From the NCBI GenBank assembly GCA_009391195.1, contig VEXB01000004.1:1-64000 (forward strand): a stretch of DNA of 64,000 nt. Reading direction: 5' to 3'. Positions 21,562 through 31,284 of the stretch are shown here, piece after piece. The number at the start of each line of letters is the position of its first letter. Positions within the stretch are counted from its first letter, which is position 1. The translations under genes and the position numbers were made by a program. The notes beneath the pieces are model-generated. The model did not search any database and was not told where the DNA came from. It saw nothing but the letters and a program-made list of their open reading frames with translations. Origin of the DNA: SAR202 cluster bacterium AC-647-P02_OGT_505m (lineage in GTDB: Bacteria > Chloroflexota > Dehalococcoidia > Lucifugimonadales > UBA826).

Positions 21562-22084
21562 TCTTTAGTAGAGTATCTATAATTTTCCTCAATTGTTCTG
21601 CTTTTATTTCTCCCTGCCAACTCTTGTATATGTTTCTTTCTGAGTCAATGAATACTGTGGTTGGGAATCCAGTTACACCATAGTCAACCGCTATGGAACC
21701 GTCATTGTCAGGGCCCACAGCGTAGCTTATAGCTGACTCCGTTACAAAATCACTTCCATCAGACACAGAATCTAGCCCAATCAGTTGAATACCGACTATG
21801 TCCACTTTATCTCTGTATAGTCGATAAACCGAATCTATGTCTGGCATTTCTTTGACACAGGGCGGACATGAAGGGAACCAAAAGTTTAGGATCAGTGGTT
21901 TCTTAGAGTTGTCGTCGAGGTTAAATGTAGTCCCTTCTTTGTAAAATTTGGTTTCGTATGTGGTGATTGAAAAATAGGGAGCTTTTGGATTTACAAGTTG
22001 AGACTGGCAAGCAACACAGAGGAAAAAAAGAGTGGTTGCAAGTAGCAAACCATATGTATGGAAGTAATTAAAAATACGCATCAT
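21548..22084 (-). CDS. TlpA/ResA-like thiol-disulfide lipoprotein
   Basis: Lipobox-like FLCVAC; NFWFPSCPPCVKEMP redox motif (CPPC); TGFPTTVFID. Confidence 0.85.
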   Translation of the reverse strand: MMRIFNYFHTYGLLLATTLFFLCVACQSQLVNPKAPYFSITTYETKFYKEGTTFNLDDNSKKPLILNFWFPSCPPCVKEMPDIDSVYRLYRDKVDIVGIQLIGLDSVSDGSDFVTESAISYAVGPDNDGSIAVDYGVTGFPTTVFIDSERNIYKSWQGEIKAEQLRKIIDTLLKIEKP

Positions 22085-22107
22085 TGAATAAGTATTAGGC
22101 CCCGTGG

Positions 22108-23352
22108 TTAGAGCGTATTTGATTGGGAGTGTTCGGATATTAATAATTTACCCTTATTAAGTAGGATTTCTCTTTTTTCACCCGTAACCCCTCTTTCTGT
22201 TAGGTAGGTTTCTAAAGCTTCTAAGGGTTCTATTTTTTCGGAAAAATTCTTTCCCAAACGATTTCTTGACTCGCTTATCAAGTTTTTTCTAATAGTTGCG
22301 ACAAGGTGACTTTCTTCTAGAGAAGTTCTTATTAATCTTTCATCGATCTCTTGGTATTTTGACGCTGGTGTGTCGATCAAAACCTGAACTATGGCTTCGC
22401 GTACATCGTAATTAGTAATTTCATTAATAACGGTTTGTGTAGGGTTTGAGTCGCTATCGGTTATGGTTGATTTTATAGTTAAGAACTTTCTGGCGTTAAC
22501 CTCTACGAATTTATATGACTGTTCTCTTTTGCCGGGTGATTCACTTGGATCTAAATCTATTACACAGAATCCCTTTGTGTCTTTTTCCTCTCCAAAATCA
22601 ATCCTTTGTAGACTTCCAGGATACACAACGCGAGGGGTAATATTTAGTTCCTGATGTCTGTGTATGTGTCCCAACGCTACGTAGTCAAATTGTGGCAGTG
22701 CTATGGAGCTTTTCAGAAGTAAGTAATCTTTTCCCAACATCATTGATATCTCTGAACTGGTTTTGGCGGAATCTACAGAGAGGTGGCCTGCTAAAACGGC
22801 CGGTATCGATGGGTCCAAGGCTTCTGCATTACTCTGAATTGCCTGGGTCAGAAGAGTTTCTATCGATTCATTTAATTTGGAGGGGTCGTTTTCCCCGATT
22901 CCCAGTGATGACATGAATTGTCCCTTTCTTATCCAGGGAACTGACACGATCTGTAGAGGTCCGCTTCGCGTTTCTACCAAGTGTGTTTTAAGGGTATCTC
23001 CAGTGTGAACATTTCCCACCCCCAAGGTTGGAAATATATCGAGCGCAGTGGCCGGACCAGGAATATTAGGAGCATCGTGATTGCCAGCTAAAAGAAACAC
23101 CTGGATATCATTAGTGGCTAGTCGTGATATACGGGCAGCAAATTCTCTTTGATGTGTCTGGCTAGGGTTGCGACTTTTGTACGCGTCACCACAGAATAGA
23201 ACTATGTCAGCCTGATGAGAAATAGAATAGTCGACAACTTCATCCAAGGTGTTCAAAAAATCTTGGAGCCGACTTGATGTTTTCGTTACTGGATCGGGAC
23301 GACCATAATTTTCGACCCCAATATGTACATCGGCTGTGTGTACGATTAGCAT
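22108..23352 (-). CDS. sbcD: SbcD-like DNA repair exonuclease/metallophosphoesterase
   Basis: TADVHIG, FCGDAYKSRNPS, LAGNHDAP and ALGHIHRHQ metallophosphoesterase motifs. Confidence 0.85.
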   Translation of the reverse strand: MLIVHTADVHIGVENYGRPDPVTKTSSRLQDFLNTLDEVVDYSISHQADIVLFCGDAYKSRNPSQTHQREFAARISRLATNDIQVFLLAGNHDAPNIPGPATALDIFPTLGVGNVHTGDTLKTHLVETRSGPLQIVSVPWIRKGQFMSSLGIGENDPSKLNESIETLLTQAIQSNAEALDPSIPAVLAGHLSVDSAKTSSEISMMLGKDYLLLKSSIALPQFDYVALGHIHRHQELNITPRVVYPGSLQRIDFGEEKDTKGFCVIDLDPSESPGKREQSYKFVEVNARKFLTIKSTITDSDSNPTQTVINEITNYDVREAIVQVLIDTPASKYQEIDERLIRTSLEESHLVATIRKNLISESRNRLGKNFSEKIEPLEALETYLTERGVTGEKREILLNKGKLLISEHSQSNTL

Positions 23353-23367
23353 CTACTCGTATTCTCC

Positions 23368-24711
23368 TCAGTTGCCAATCAATAGACTAGAAATCTCCCC
23401 TGCCAAGTTTGCAATCGAGACTCTCTTTTGATTCATAGAGTCTCGTTCTCTGATTGTGACACAATCATCATCTAATGAATCAAAGTCAACGGTCACACAT
23501 AACGGGGTACCAATCTCATCCTGTCTTCGGTATCTGCGTCCAATACTTTGAGCATCGTCAAATTGGACATTTCCTCCAATTAGGCGGCTTTTTCGAATAT
23601 TGTCGTAAACCGACTTAGCGAGTGGAACAAGTTTTTCATTTCGGCTCAAGGGCAAAACGGCGACTTTTATCGGTGCAATGGAGGGATCCAATTTAAGTAG
23701 TACTCTGGTTTCCGTTTTACCGGATGCTGCAGTTGTCTCTTCTTCAGTATAGGCATCGACCAAAAGGGTCATAACAGCTCTATCTACTCCGAGCGAAGGC
23801 TCTATGACGTAGGGTATTACATGTTGGCCAGAGGCTTCATCAAAATATGTCAATTTTTCTCCGCTCATTGTCATATGAGCTTTAAGATCAAAATCTGTTC
23901 TATTGGCTATCCCTTGGATTTCTCCCCATCCCCACGGGAATTTATACTCAATATCGTATGTTGCTTTAGCGTAATGTGAGAGTTCTTCATCTTCATGTTT
24001 TCTTAATCTGAGATTTTCAGGTGTAACCCCAATATCGGTATACCAGTTCATGCAATCCTGCATCCATTGTTCATGAACTGGTTCATCTTCTCCCGGCATG
24101 ACGAAGTATTCAATCTCCATCATTTCAAATTCTCTTGTTCTGAAGATAAAATTTCCGGTGGTTATCTCATTCCGAAATGACTTGCCTATTTGGGCCACAC
24201 CAAAGGGTAATTTCTTCCTTGTAGAAGTGAGAATATTGCTAAAATTTACGAAAATCCCCTGAGCTGTTTCGGGTCTGAAATAGACTATCGCGGCTTCTTC
24301 TTCAACTGGCCCCATGTGGGTCTTGAACATCATGTGAAAAAGCCTTGGATCTGATAATTCTCCACCACATTCGGGGCATGTTACTGAGTCAATATGATCT
24401 TCTCTGAACCTTTTGTTGCATTGCAAACATTCAACTAAAGGATCTGTGAAGTTTTCTAGGTGGCCACTGGCTCGCCAGGCGTCAGGATGCATGAGTATGG
24501 CAGCGTCTAGGCCGACAACGTCATCTCGTTCCCAGACCATGGCTTTCCACCACGAGTCTTTCACGTTCCTTTTAAGTTCTGCTCCAAGAGGACCATAATC
24601 CCAGGTACTTGCCAAGCCACCATAAATCTCACTGCTCTGAAAAATAAAGCCCCTCCTTTTACAGAGAGATGTCAGTTTTTCTATATCAATGGCAGAGGTG
24701 CTGTCGGACAT
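23368..24711 (-). CDS. glyQS: Glycyl-tRNA synthetase (dimeric class II)
   Basis: RRGFIFQSSEIYGGLASTWDYGPLGAELKRN and FRPETAQGIFVNF motifs. Confidence 0.94.
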   Translation of the reverse strand: MSDSTSAIDIEKLTSLCKRRGFIFQSSEIYGGLASTWDYGPLGAELKRNVKDSWWKAMVWERDDVVGLDAAILMHPDAWRASGHLENFTDPLVECLQCNKRFREDHIDSVTCPECGGELSDPRLFHMMFKTHMGPVEEEAAIVYFRPETAQGIFVNFSNILTSTRKKLPFGVAQIGKSFRNEITTGNFIFRTREFEMMEIEYFVMPGEDEPVHEQWMQDCMNWYTDIGVTPENLRLRKHEDEELSHYAKATYDIEYKFPWGWGEIQGIANRTDFDLKAHMTMSGEKLTYFDEASGQHVIPYVIEPSLGVDRAVMTLLVDAYTEEETTAASGKTETRVLLKLDPSIAPIKVAVLPLSRNEKLVPLAKSVYDNIRKSRLIGGNVQFDDAQSIGRRYRRQDEIGTPLCVTVDFDSLDDDCVTIRERDSMNQKRVSIANLAGEISSLLIGN

Positions 24712-24875
24712 ATTGGACTCCGTGTAAGTGGCTGAGATACAAAAATTGTATCAGATTCCTAGCTATATACAGGCTTGCTATTATCTTCTACTAGAGGTTG
24801 TGTTGAGAGGGTTTTAAAGTAGAATCAACGACGGCATTTTGAGTAGGTATGAACATACAAAAGGGAGTATGAATT

Positions 24876-25562
24876 ATGAAAATTATTTTAGCGGGGATTG
24901 AGTATGTAGGTACAACGACGTTGGCTAATCTGCTCTCGGACTGGAAAAAAGAGACTATGGGGGATCCATTTTATATGGACCTCATACACGACCATTCCAA
25001 ACTTCCGCATACGTCAGGACATCCTGATGACACAACGCTTGAAGAGCAGGAGCAGGTTTTAGCTCTCTCGCCAAAGCTAAAAGAGATGTACCACCGATAT
25101 GGAATGTATTATCACATTCACCATTATGCTCAGGAGGATGATCTCACTGTAGGGTTCCATATAGAGGAATCAATTTATGCTCGACGTTACTTCCACTATG
25201 GACTACCTGGTGATCAATTTGATAGGGAAAAAGTGTTTGACCAAGTTGAGAATCGGATAAAGCAAATCACTTCCGATCCGATAATTATTGTTCATATGAC
25301 AGCTGCCCCCGAAATAATTTCAGAGCGAATGAAAGAGCTATCAAATCATCCGGCACATTCGAATAGCCCTTTGACTCAGGCTGATATTCCCGAAGTTCTT
25401 TCTGAATACGAAAGATTGGTTGAGAAATCTTCAATCGGACCTGTTATTAAAGTTGACACATCAAATGAAAATCCAAATCAAACATTAAATAGAGTTACCT
25501 CATTACTTGAGCAATATTTCACGGAGAGTGACAGGGATAGAATAGCTGCTTTTAAAGTCTGA
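24876..25562 (+). CDS. Hypothetical P-loop-like protein with altered Walker A
   Basis: N-terminal MKIILAGIEYVGTTTLANLL resembles a P-loop kinase, with T replacing the Walker A lysine; good ORF with terminator 3'. Confidence 0.6.
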   Translation: MKIILAGIEYVGTTTLANLLSDWKKETMGDPFYMDLIHDHSKLPHTSGHPDDTTLEEQEQVLALSPKLKEMYHRYGMYYHIHHYAQEDDLTVGFHIEESIYARRYFHYGLPGDQFDREKVFDQVENRIKQITSDPIIIVHMTAAPEIISERMKELSNHPAHSNSPLTQADIPEVLSEYERLVEKSSIGPVIKVDTSNENPNQTLNRVTSLLEQYFTESDRDRIAAFKV

Positions 25563-25589
25563 AAAATCGGTGGACACTTATGGAAATTA

Positions 25590-25621
25590 GAAGGCAATCA
25601 AATTCATATTTGATTGCCTTC
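25590..25621. terminator. Hairpin between convergent genes
   Basis: 14-bp inverted repeat GAAGGCAATCAAAT / ATTTGATTGCCTTC, 4-nt loop. Confidence 0.75.
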
Positions 25622-25639
25622 GCATGTCAGTGACGATAA

Positions 25640-26293
25640 TTATCTTTCGTTGACGTTTCCCCAGGAATCCCAATAAGTTACTTCCTCTACCGCCTGTCTT
25701 TTTGGCTGTGACCATTTACCCTTATCTGGATAACCTAGTGGTATCAGAGCCATCGTGGTGGCATCATCAGGTATACCGAGTAGATTCTTTACATCTTCTT
25801 CATGCCCCGCATACAGTGTAGTCAAAGTGGACCCAATGCCATATGCCCTTGCAGCCAGCATTAAATTTTGAACTGCACCATAAATTGAGGAACCTGTTCT
25901 AGGATTCCTCGAATCACTCGTATTACGAAGCGTCCCAATAATCCAGATAGGTGCGTCTTGTATGTGATTCGCCAGATATTCAGCGCTCAAATAATTCCTC
26001 GGGCCTAAAGTGTCTGAAGAATCGGATCGATCCATTATGGCCTGACGACGCTTTCCATAAGCGAGATGCCAACCTTCTCGATACCATTCAGATATCTGAT
26101 TTTTCTTCTCCTGATCCTTTAATATTATCCAGTTCCATCCTTGGCTATTTCCGCCCGAAGGAGCTCTGATAGCGGCATCTAAAAGTTCCCAAATTATCTC
26201 GTTCGGGATCTCCTTTTTGGAAAGATATCTCCGTGCTGGAGTCGAGTGCAGTGCCTCAAAGACATTAAGTGAGGCAATAGTTTGATCAACCAT
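25640..26293 (-). CDS. Nitroreductase family protein
   Basis: FEALHSTPARRYLSKKEIP, AAIRAPSGGNSQGWNWIIL and AVQNLMLAARAYGIGSTLTT motifs. Confidence 0.9.
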   Translation of the reverse strand: MVDQTIASLNVFEALHSTPARRYLSKKEIPNEIIWELLDAAIRAPSGGNSQGWNWIILKDQEKKNQISEWYREGWHLAYGKRRQAIMDRSDSSDTLGPRNYLSAEYLANHIQDAPIWIIGTLRNTSDSRNPRTGSSIYGAVQNLMLAARAYGIGSTLTTLYAGHEEDVKNLLGIPDDATTMALIPLGYPDKGKWSQPKRQAVEEVTYWDSWGNVNER

Positions 26294-26334
26294 ATGTATA
26301 GTCCTCTATAAGTTATGTGGGTTTAATCGGGTTT

Positions 26335-27384
26335 TCAGAGAGATAATCTTGGCTTTACCTTTGTGCAGAATAGTCGTAATGATTCCTCTACTATAGATTC
26401 TGGTAGGTCTTCGCCCGCATTGAATTCCGCTGCGATACTGTCTAGGCCAAGTTCTTCAATCATTCTACTTAGTTGATCTGCAACTTTCTCTGGGTCTCCA
26501 ACCGCAACTTTTTCCCCCTGAATAGTTTCCCAGCGAATTTCTGCAAGCCGACTACTCCTCTCAGATCTTTCCGTTCCTGAATCCGCGGTTTCTTTTCCCA
26601 CGGATGACCCAAGTTGTGAGCCTAATCGATGAAATTGCTTCATGAAACTGGTTTCAGAATTTTCTAACGCTTTTTTTGTGGACTCTGCCACATGAACTGG
26701 TACCCGTAATGACACGCTTCCATTGCTATGTCCATTTCTGGCTAATGCTTCACGATAAGTTTTTACCTGAGCTGATACATCGGCAAGAGTTAGGCCTCTA
26801 ACTCCAACGAAAATGGGCATGCCCATTTCACCTAGTAGAGGAAACGTTTCGGAGGTTGTGGCAGCCACTCTCATCGGGGGATGCGGCTTTTGAAATGGCT
26901 TCGGCGTAAGGCAAACATCTTCATATTGGTGAAATTTGCCGGAATATGAAAACCTATCTTTCGTGAAGGCCTCCTGAATTATTTCGAGAGATTCAAAGAA
27001 TCTTTCTCTGCTCTCTCCGTAAGAAATGTTGTAACCCTCGTATGCTCCAGGCAACCCACTCCTACCGATTCCGAATTGAAATCTTCCTTCACTTAGATGG
27101 TCCAGAGTAGCCACTTCCTCCGCTATTCTAAGGGGATTACCAAGTGGGAGTACCTGTACGGCAGTACCAATATTGATCCTCTCTGTTTTACCAGAAATGG
27201 CGGCAGCTACTATTAGTGGGGCGGACAAAACGGATCTTGAAGGATTGAAGTGGCTTTCGGCTAACCAAACCGTATCCAGACCAAGCTTTTCTGCTATATC
27301 TATGTGATTAAATGCTTCCTGAAAGTCGGCATTTTGACTGCGACCCTCTCTTGCATGGAATTCCATAAAGGAACCGAATTCCAT
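26335..27384 (-). CDS. LLM-class (luciferase-like) flavin-dependent oxidoreductase
   Basis: DTVWLAESHF, RINIGTAVQVLPLGNPLRIAEEVATLDHLSEGRFQFGIGRSG. Confidence 0.92.
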   Translation of the reverse strand: MEFGSFMEFHAREGRSQNADFQEAFNHIDIAEKLGLDTVWLAESHFNPSRSVLSAPLIVAAAISGKTERINIGTAVQVLPLGNPLRIAEEVATLDHLSEGRFQFGIGRSGLPGAYEGYNISYGESRERFFESLEIIQEAFTKDRFSYSGKFHQYEDVCLTPKPFQKPHPPMRVAATTSETFPLLGEMGMPIFVGVRGLTLADVSAQVKTYREALARNGHSNGSVSLRVPVHVAESTKKALENSETSFMKQFHRLGSQLGSSVGKETADSGTERSERSSRLAEIRWETIQGEKVAVGDPEKVADQLSRMIEELGLDSIAAEFNAGEDLPESIVEESLRLFCTKVKPRLSL

Positions 27385-27629
27385 AATTCCCCCTTAGTTA
27401 CTTTGTCGTGTAGTGCAAGAGAATAGGTTGCGTGCTCATTGACGTCAAGATCACAAGGCAAATTTGATCAAAGTCAGAGGTTCAACCGACAAGGGAATGG
27501 GCATTACTTTACAAAGTTGGGACAGGGCTGTTAATTCAGTGACTCTTCACTTTTAGTGCTAAAATTTTCCCTTACGATGCCTGTATTAGACTAAGTACCA
27601 AATAGAAATATCAGCAGGAGTATGAGGGG

Positions 27630-28823
27630 ATGCCAAGACTAGAAGCGTTGAGCGAGGCACAGAGGAAAATGTTGTTGAATTGGCCTTGCCCAGACAACGA
27701 CGACACCCCTTGGACTACTATGGGGAAGCCACTTTCAGAATCTAAAGTGGCGATGGTGACGACTTCCGGGATTCACCTAAGAAAGGATGCTCCTTTCAGG
27801 AGTTTGAAGGGTGGGGATACGTCGTATCGAATTATTCCCCGAGATTCTGACCCAGCCGATATTATTCAAAGTCATACTAGCATTGGATTCGATAGAACCA
27901 CCTCGTACAGGGATATCAACATATCTTTTCCTGTGGATCGACTGGAAGAATTAGTACAAAGTGGTTACATAGGAGAATTATCTAATAATTATTATTCTTA
28001 TATGGGCGCGATTAACGATGTGACGGGTCTCATGGAAGACTCTGGCCCAGAAGTTGCGACTAAATTATTATCTGAGGAGGTTGATGTAGTTCTACTTGTG
28101 CCTACTTGACCGGCCTGCTCAAACGCCGTGAGCGTGCTTGCTAGGGTTTATGAGGATATGGGGCTCGTAACAACTGGACTTGTTTTAATTGAAGAGCATG
28201 CAAAGAGGGTTAAGCCTCCTCGCATGCTGTCAGTTCCTTTTAATTTTGGGAATACTTTAGGAAGGCCGAATGATCCTGAATTCCAGCACGAGATTTTAAG
28301 GACAACTTTTGATTTATTGGATAGACAAGAGGGACCGGTACTGGAGAGTTTTTCCCCCGATATTGCGCCTGAATTATTTTCCCAGGGGTCTGGGGTAGCT
28401 AGAGAGGAATCCCCTGTAGTTTCTGATCCTGGTCAAGAGGTTGACTTAAGGAGACCTTTTTATGAGCGATGGGTTCAACAAAACCATGGGAGAACGGCAG
28501 TTGGTGTGAGTACAATCTCTCAAACAGATTTCAAATTGGTGATTAAGTTCCTAGAAGATTTTACGGAGAATGAGGAGTCTGATACTCCTATCCGTCCCAA
28601 TCAATTTAGCGTCGCCCACTTTATAAGATATTGCGTCGATGACCTTAAGGCATATTACTTTGAGTCGAAAATGTCTGAAGACCCAGAATTGTCCATCACT
28701 CAATTGCATGAGTGGCTTTGGGCTGAGACAGCATTGGGATCTTTAATTATGAGATTAGCCGAGAGAATGAGATCCGATGACAATAACGAGGTAAAAGCCG
28801 TAGCCTTTGGCATAGCTAGATAG
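27630..28823 (+). CDS. Selenoprotein, GrdB/PrdB-like (glycine/betaine/sarcosine/D-proline reductase B family); in-frame TGA at 28107-28109 read as selenocysteine
   Basis: Track ORFs 27630-28109 and 28128-28823 are in the same frame, separated only by TGA: ...EVDVVLLVPT-U-PACSNAVSVLARVYEDMGLVTTGLVL...; UxxC motif; N-terminal DINISFPVDRLEELVQSGYIGEL...YSYMG typical of the family; downstream hairpin. Confidence 0.85.
28118..28144 (+). promoter_or_regulatory. Candidate bacterial SECIS element
   Basis: Hairpin starting 8 nt after TGA: CAA-ACGC-[CGTGA]-GCGT-gc-TTG, extendable by CT/AG; GU in apical loop; loop begins 17 nt after the UGA codon. Confidence 0.6.
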
Positions 28824-28886
28824 TGTGTAAGCTTGCCGACAGCCGGTTGCCCAAACGTTCTCCATCTATTGCCTAGTTAAAAGAGC

Positions 28887-28923
28887 AAAAACTCCATGTT
28901 TAATTGTTAAACATGGAGTTTTT
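28887..28923. terminator. Bidirectional rho-independent terminator
   Basis: AAAAACTCCATGTTTAA-ttg-TTAAACATGGAGTTTTT, 17-bp perfect stem with A/T flanks. Confidence 0.9.
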
Positions 28924-28932
28924 GATAGGTGG

Positions 28933-29895
28933 CTAAATTCTTGCGAATTTTTGTAATCCTTTTGTGGTTCCTACCTCTGATATGTAGATATCTCCCTGGG
29001 TGTCTATCCAGATACCGTGCGGGAAACCTCTAAAGTTTCCAGCGTCTTCGCCTCGGCTTCCCCAGCGTCCAACAACCTCTCCTTCCAAGGTAGTTATTAA
29101 AACAGAACCTACTCCCTCCGCAATGTGCATCATTTCGTCGTCGTCTATAACAGCGTCATTAGGACCTCTAACATCTAGCCACTGATTTATAAAATTGCCA
29201 TCAGCATCAAAAATTTGGCATCGATTATTTTCTCGATCCATAATGTAAACGTTGTTATTTGAATCCACAGTTACATCATGAGGTAGATTAAATTCTCCTG
29301 GTCCCGTTCCGGGATTTCCAGTTGCATTTGGGTTGTCTTCCTTCTTATACAGATTCCAGGCTTCCTGGTTAAATACTGGTTCCCCTTCTCCCCATGAGCA
29401 TATGAGGTCACCATTATTGGTAAATTTGTGAACTCTGTTTTGCCAGTATCCGTCTGAGACAAATATTTCACCGCTAGCTGACTGAACGGCGCGTGTAGGG
29501 GACCTGAAAGGCTCTCCCTGTGGTCCGAGTTCGTCCTTAACACCTATTGACATCAACAATTCTCCGTCAGAGTTAAAGCGTGTCACGGTGTGATTCCCCG
29601 AGTCGGCATGGAATATTTCGTCCTCAGGACTAATCCATAATCCATGAGGTGTAGCAAAGTATTCTTCACCCCATTGGGTTAGGAAGGTCCCATCTTTGTC
29701 AAAGACAAGAATGACTCCAGCATTTGGGTTGTCTCCTTCAGTCGTGTATAGCCCTGCATAGGATGTACGAACAGCGACGTAAACATTTCCATTTGACGTG
29801 GTTGCTATATCGGATGCAACTCCGTCAATAGGCCACTGACCCCAGCCTTCGACAAGTTCGTATTGATAGTCACCGGTTCCAAATGTGTTTGCCAT
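28933..29895 (-). CDS. NHL-repeat beta-propeller protein
   Basis: Repeated FDKDGTFLTQWG..., FNSDGELLMSIG, FDADGNFINQW; GPGEFNLPHDVTVDSNNNVYIMDRENNRCQIF. Confidence 0.88.
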   Translation of the reverse strand: MANTFGTGDYQYELVEGWGQWPIDGVASDIATTSNGNVYVAVRTSYAGLYTTEGDNPNAGVILVFDKDGTFLTQWGEEYFATPHGLWISPEDEIFHADSGNHTVTRFNSDGELLMSIGVKDELGPQGEPFRSPTRAVQSASGEIFVSDGYWQNRVHKFTNNGDLICSWGEGEPVFNQEAWNLYKKEDNPNATGNPGTGPGEFNLPHDVTVDSNNNVYIMDRENNRCQIFDADGNFINQWLDVRGPNDAVIDDDEMMHIAEGVGSVLITTLEGEVVGRWGSRGEDAGNFRGFPHGIWIDTQGDIYISEVGTTKGLQKFARI

Positions 29896-29931
29896 ATGTA
29901 TATCTCCATTTATATTGTGCATTCATTTCAG

Positions 29932-31164
29932 TTATAAAATAACGCCTTCGTCTTGCAGTGATGAGATGTCGTCCCATGAATAATCTAGACGTTCAATCAA
30001 TATTTCCTCAGTATTTTCCCCTAGGGAAGGGGCCATTTTTTGTGTGTCTACTGGTGTTTTATCAAACGTTAGAGGTAGCTGGTGCCACATCGACTCGCCA
30101 ATTACTGGGTGATCGAAAGGAACTAAGTATTTGTTTTCTATAACCTGAGGATCATTGGGTAGATCCAATGTTGCTTGGACCCTCTCCCAAATGAGGTCTG
30201 AGTTTCTAAGAATAGTTTCCCATTCAGCAAAGGTCTTTTCTTCAAAAATTGCATCAAGGGTCGCTATCACAATGTGTTTGTTGTCCTGGCGTGCATCAGA
30301 TGTAGAAAAGTTCAAGTCTGACTTCAATTCAGGTCTGTCCAACACGTCACAAAAAATAGGCCAGTATCGTTCTCCTTGGCTCATGGAAAAAGCTATCCAC
30401 TTCGCATCTTTTGTTTTATAGGTGTTCCATAACGGATTATTCATGTTGCTTCTGTGTTGTCTTTTAAGTTCTTTTCCTTCAAGGAGTCCTATTCCATCCC
30501 TCATCATTCCCAGCCACATCATGCTGCCAAGATGGGAAGTTTCTACTTTCTGCCCCATATTGGTTCGCTCTTTATATACAAGGCCGGCCAGTATCCCATG
30601 GCTGAGCATAATGCCTGCAATTTGATCGGCGACACCATGTAGGTTATAAGGCGTTTCATCTTCGGGTCCGCCCCACCAGAGTGATCCTGACCTGGCTTCC
30701 CCTGTTAAAGCAAAGGCTGGCTTATTGGAATCATTTCCGCTGGGGCCATATCCTGTTGCGGACCCATATATAAGCTGAGGGTTGATCTCCTTAAGTTTTT
30801 CCCATCCAAGTCCTAGTCTTTCCGCTACCCCTTGTCTAAAGTTCTGTACGAATACGTCTGATTGTTTTACGAGATCCTGGACAATCTCTTTTCCCTTCTC
30901 ATGTTTTAGGTTGATAGCCATTCCCAATTTTTGACGGTTTAAAACCTCAAAATAATTTGATGACAGTCCTTCGTATGCATCACTTCCCACTCCACTAACT
31001 TGCCCAAACTGTCTTCCATGATCCCCGTCAAGGGATTCTATTTTTATAACTTCCGCGCCCAGGTCTGCGAGCATCATCGTTGAAACCGGGCCGAACTGCC
31101 ACATGGTCCAGTCGAGAACTTTAATTCCGCTCAGAGGTCCCTGCTGATTTTTTTGCATGGTCAA
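29932..31164 (-). CDS. CaiB/BaiF family (class III) CoA transferase
   Basis: LSGIKVLDWTMWQFGPVSTMMLADLGAEVIKIES and VFVQNFRQGVAERLGLGWEKL motifs. Confidence 0.92.
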   Translation of the reverse strand: MTMQKNQQGPLSGIKVLDWTMWQFGPVSTMMLADLGAEVIKIESLDGDHGRQFGQVSGVGSDAYEGLSSNYFEVLNRQKLGMAINLKHEKGKEIVQDLVKQSDVFVQNFRQGVAERLGLGWEKLKEINPQLIYGSATGYGPSGNDSNKPAFALTGEARSGSLWWGGPEDETPYNLHGVADQIAGIMLSHGILAGLVYKERTNMGQKVETSHLGSMMWLGMMRDGIGLLEGKELKRQHRSNMNNPLWNTYKTKDAKWIAFSMSQGERYWPIFCDVLDRPELKSDLNFSTSDARQDNKHIVIATLDAIFEEKTFAEWETILRNSDLIWERVQATLDLPNDPQVIENKYLVPFDHPVIGESMWHQLPLTFDKTPVDTQKMAPSLGENTEEILIERLDYSWDDISSLQDEGVIL

Positions 31165-31284
31165 ATATTCCTTCTATATACCGGTGAATAAACTCCGGAA
31201 ATAGAGCCCCATAAAGTCAGGGCCTAACTCTTTCGGAAATGCGTATATTATGAAATCGATTAAAAAGGAATACTATAAAAGGTG

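Noticed and set aside
27630-28823. Reading the GrdB-like gene as a pseudogene or as two separate genes
   Set aside because: The same frame continues after a single TGA, the TGA sits at the expected UxxC position, and a SECIS-like hairpin follows; other genes here (e.g. thrC, folE) end normally in TGA, so a reassigned code is not needed.
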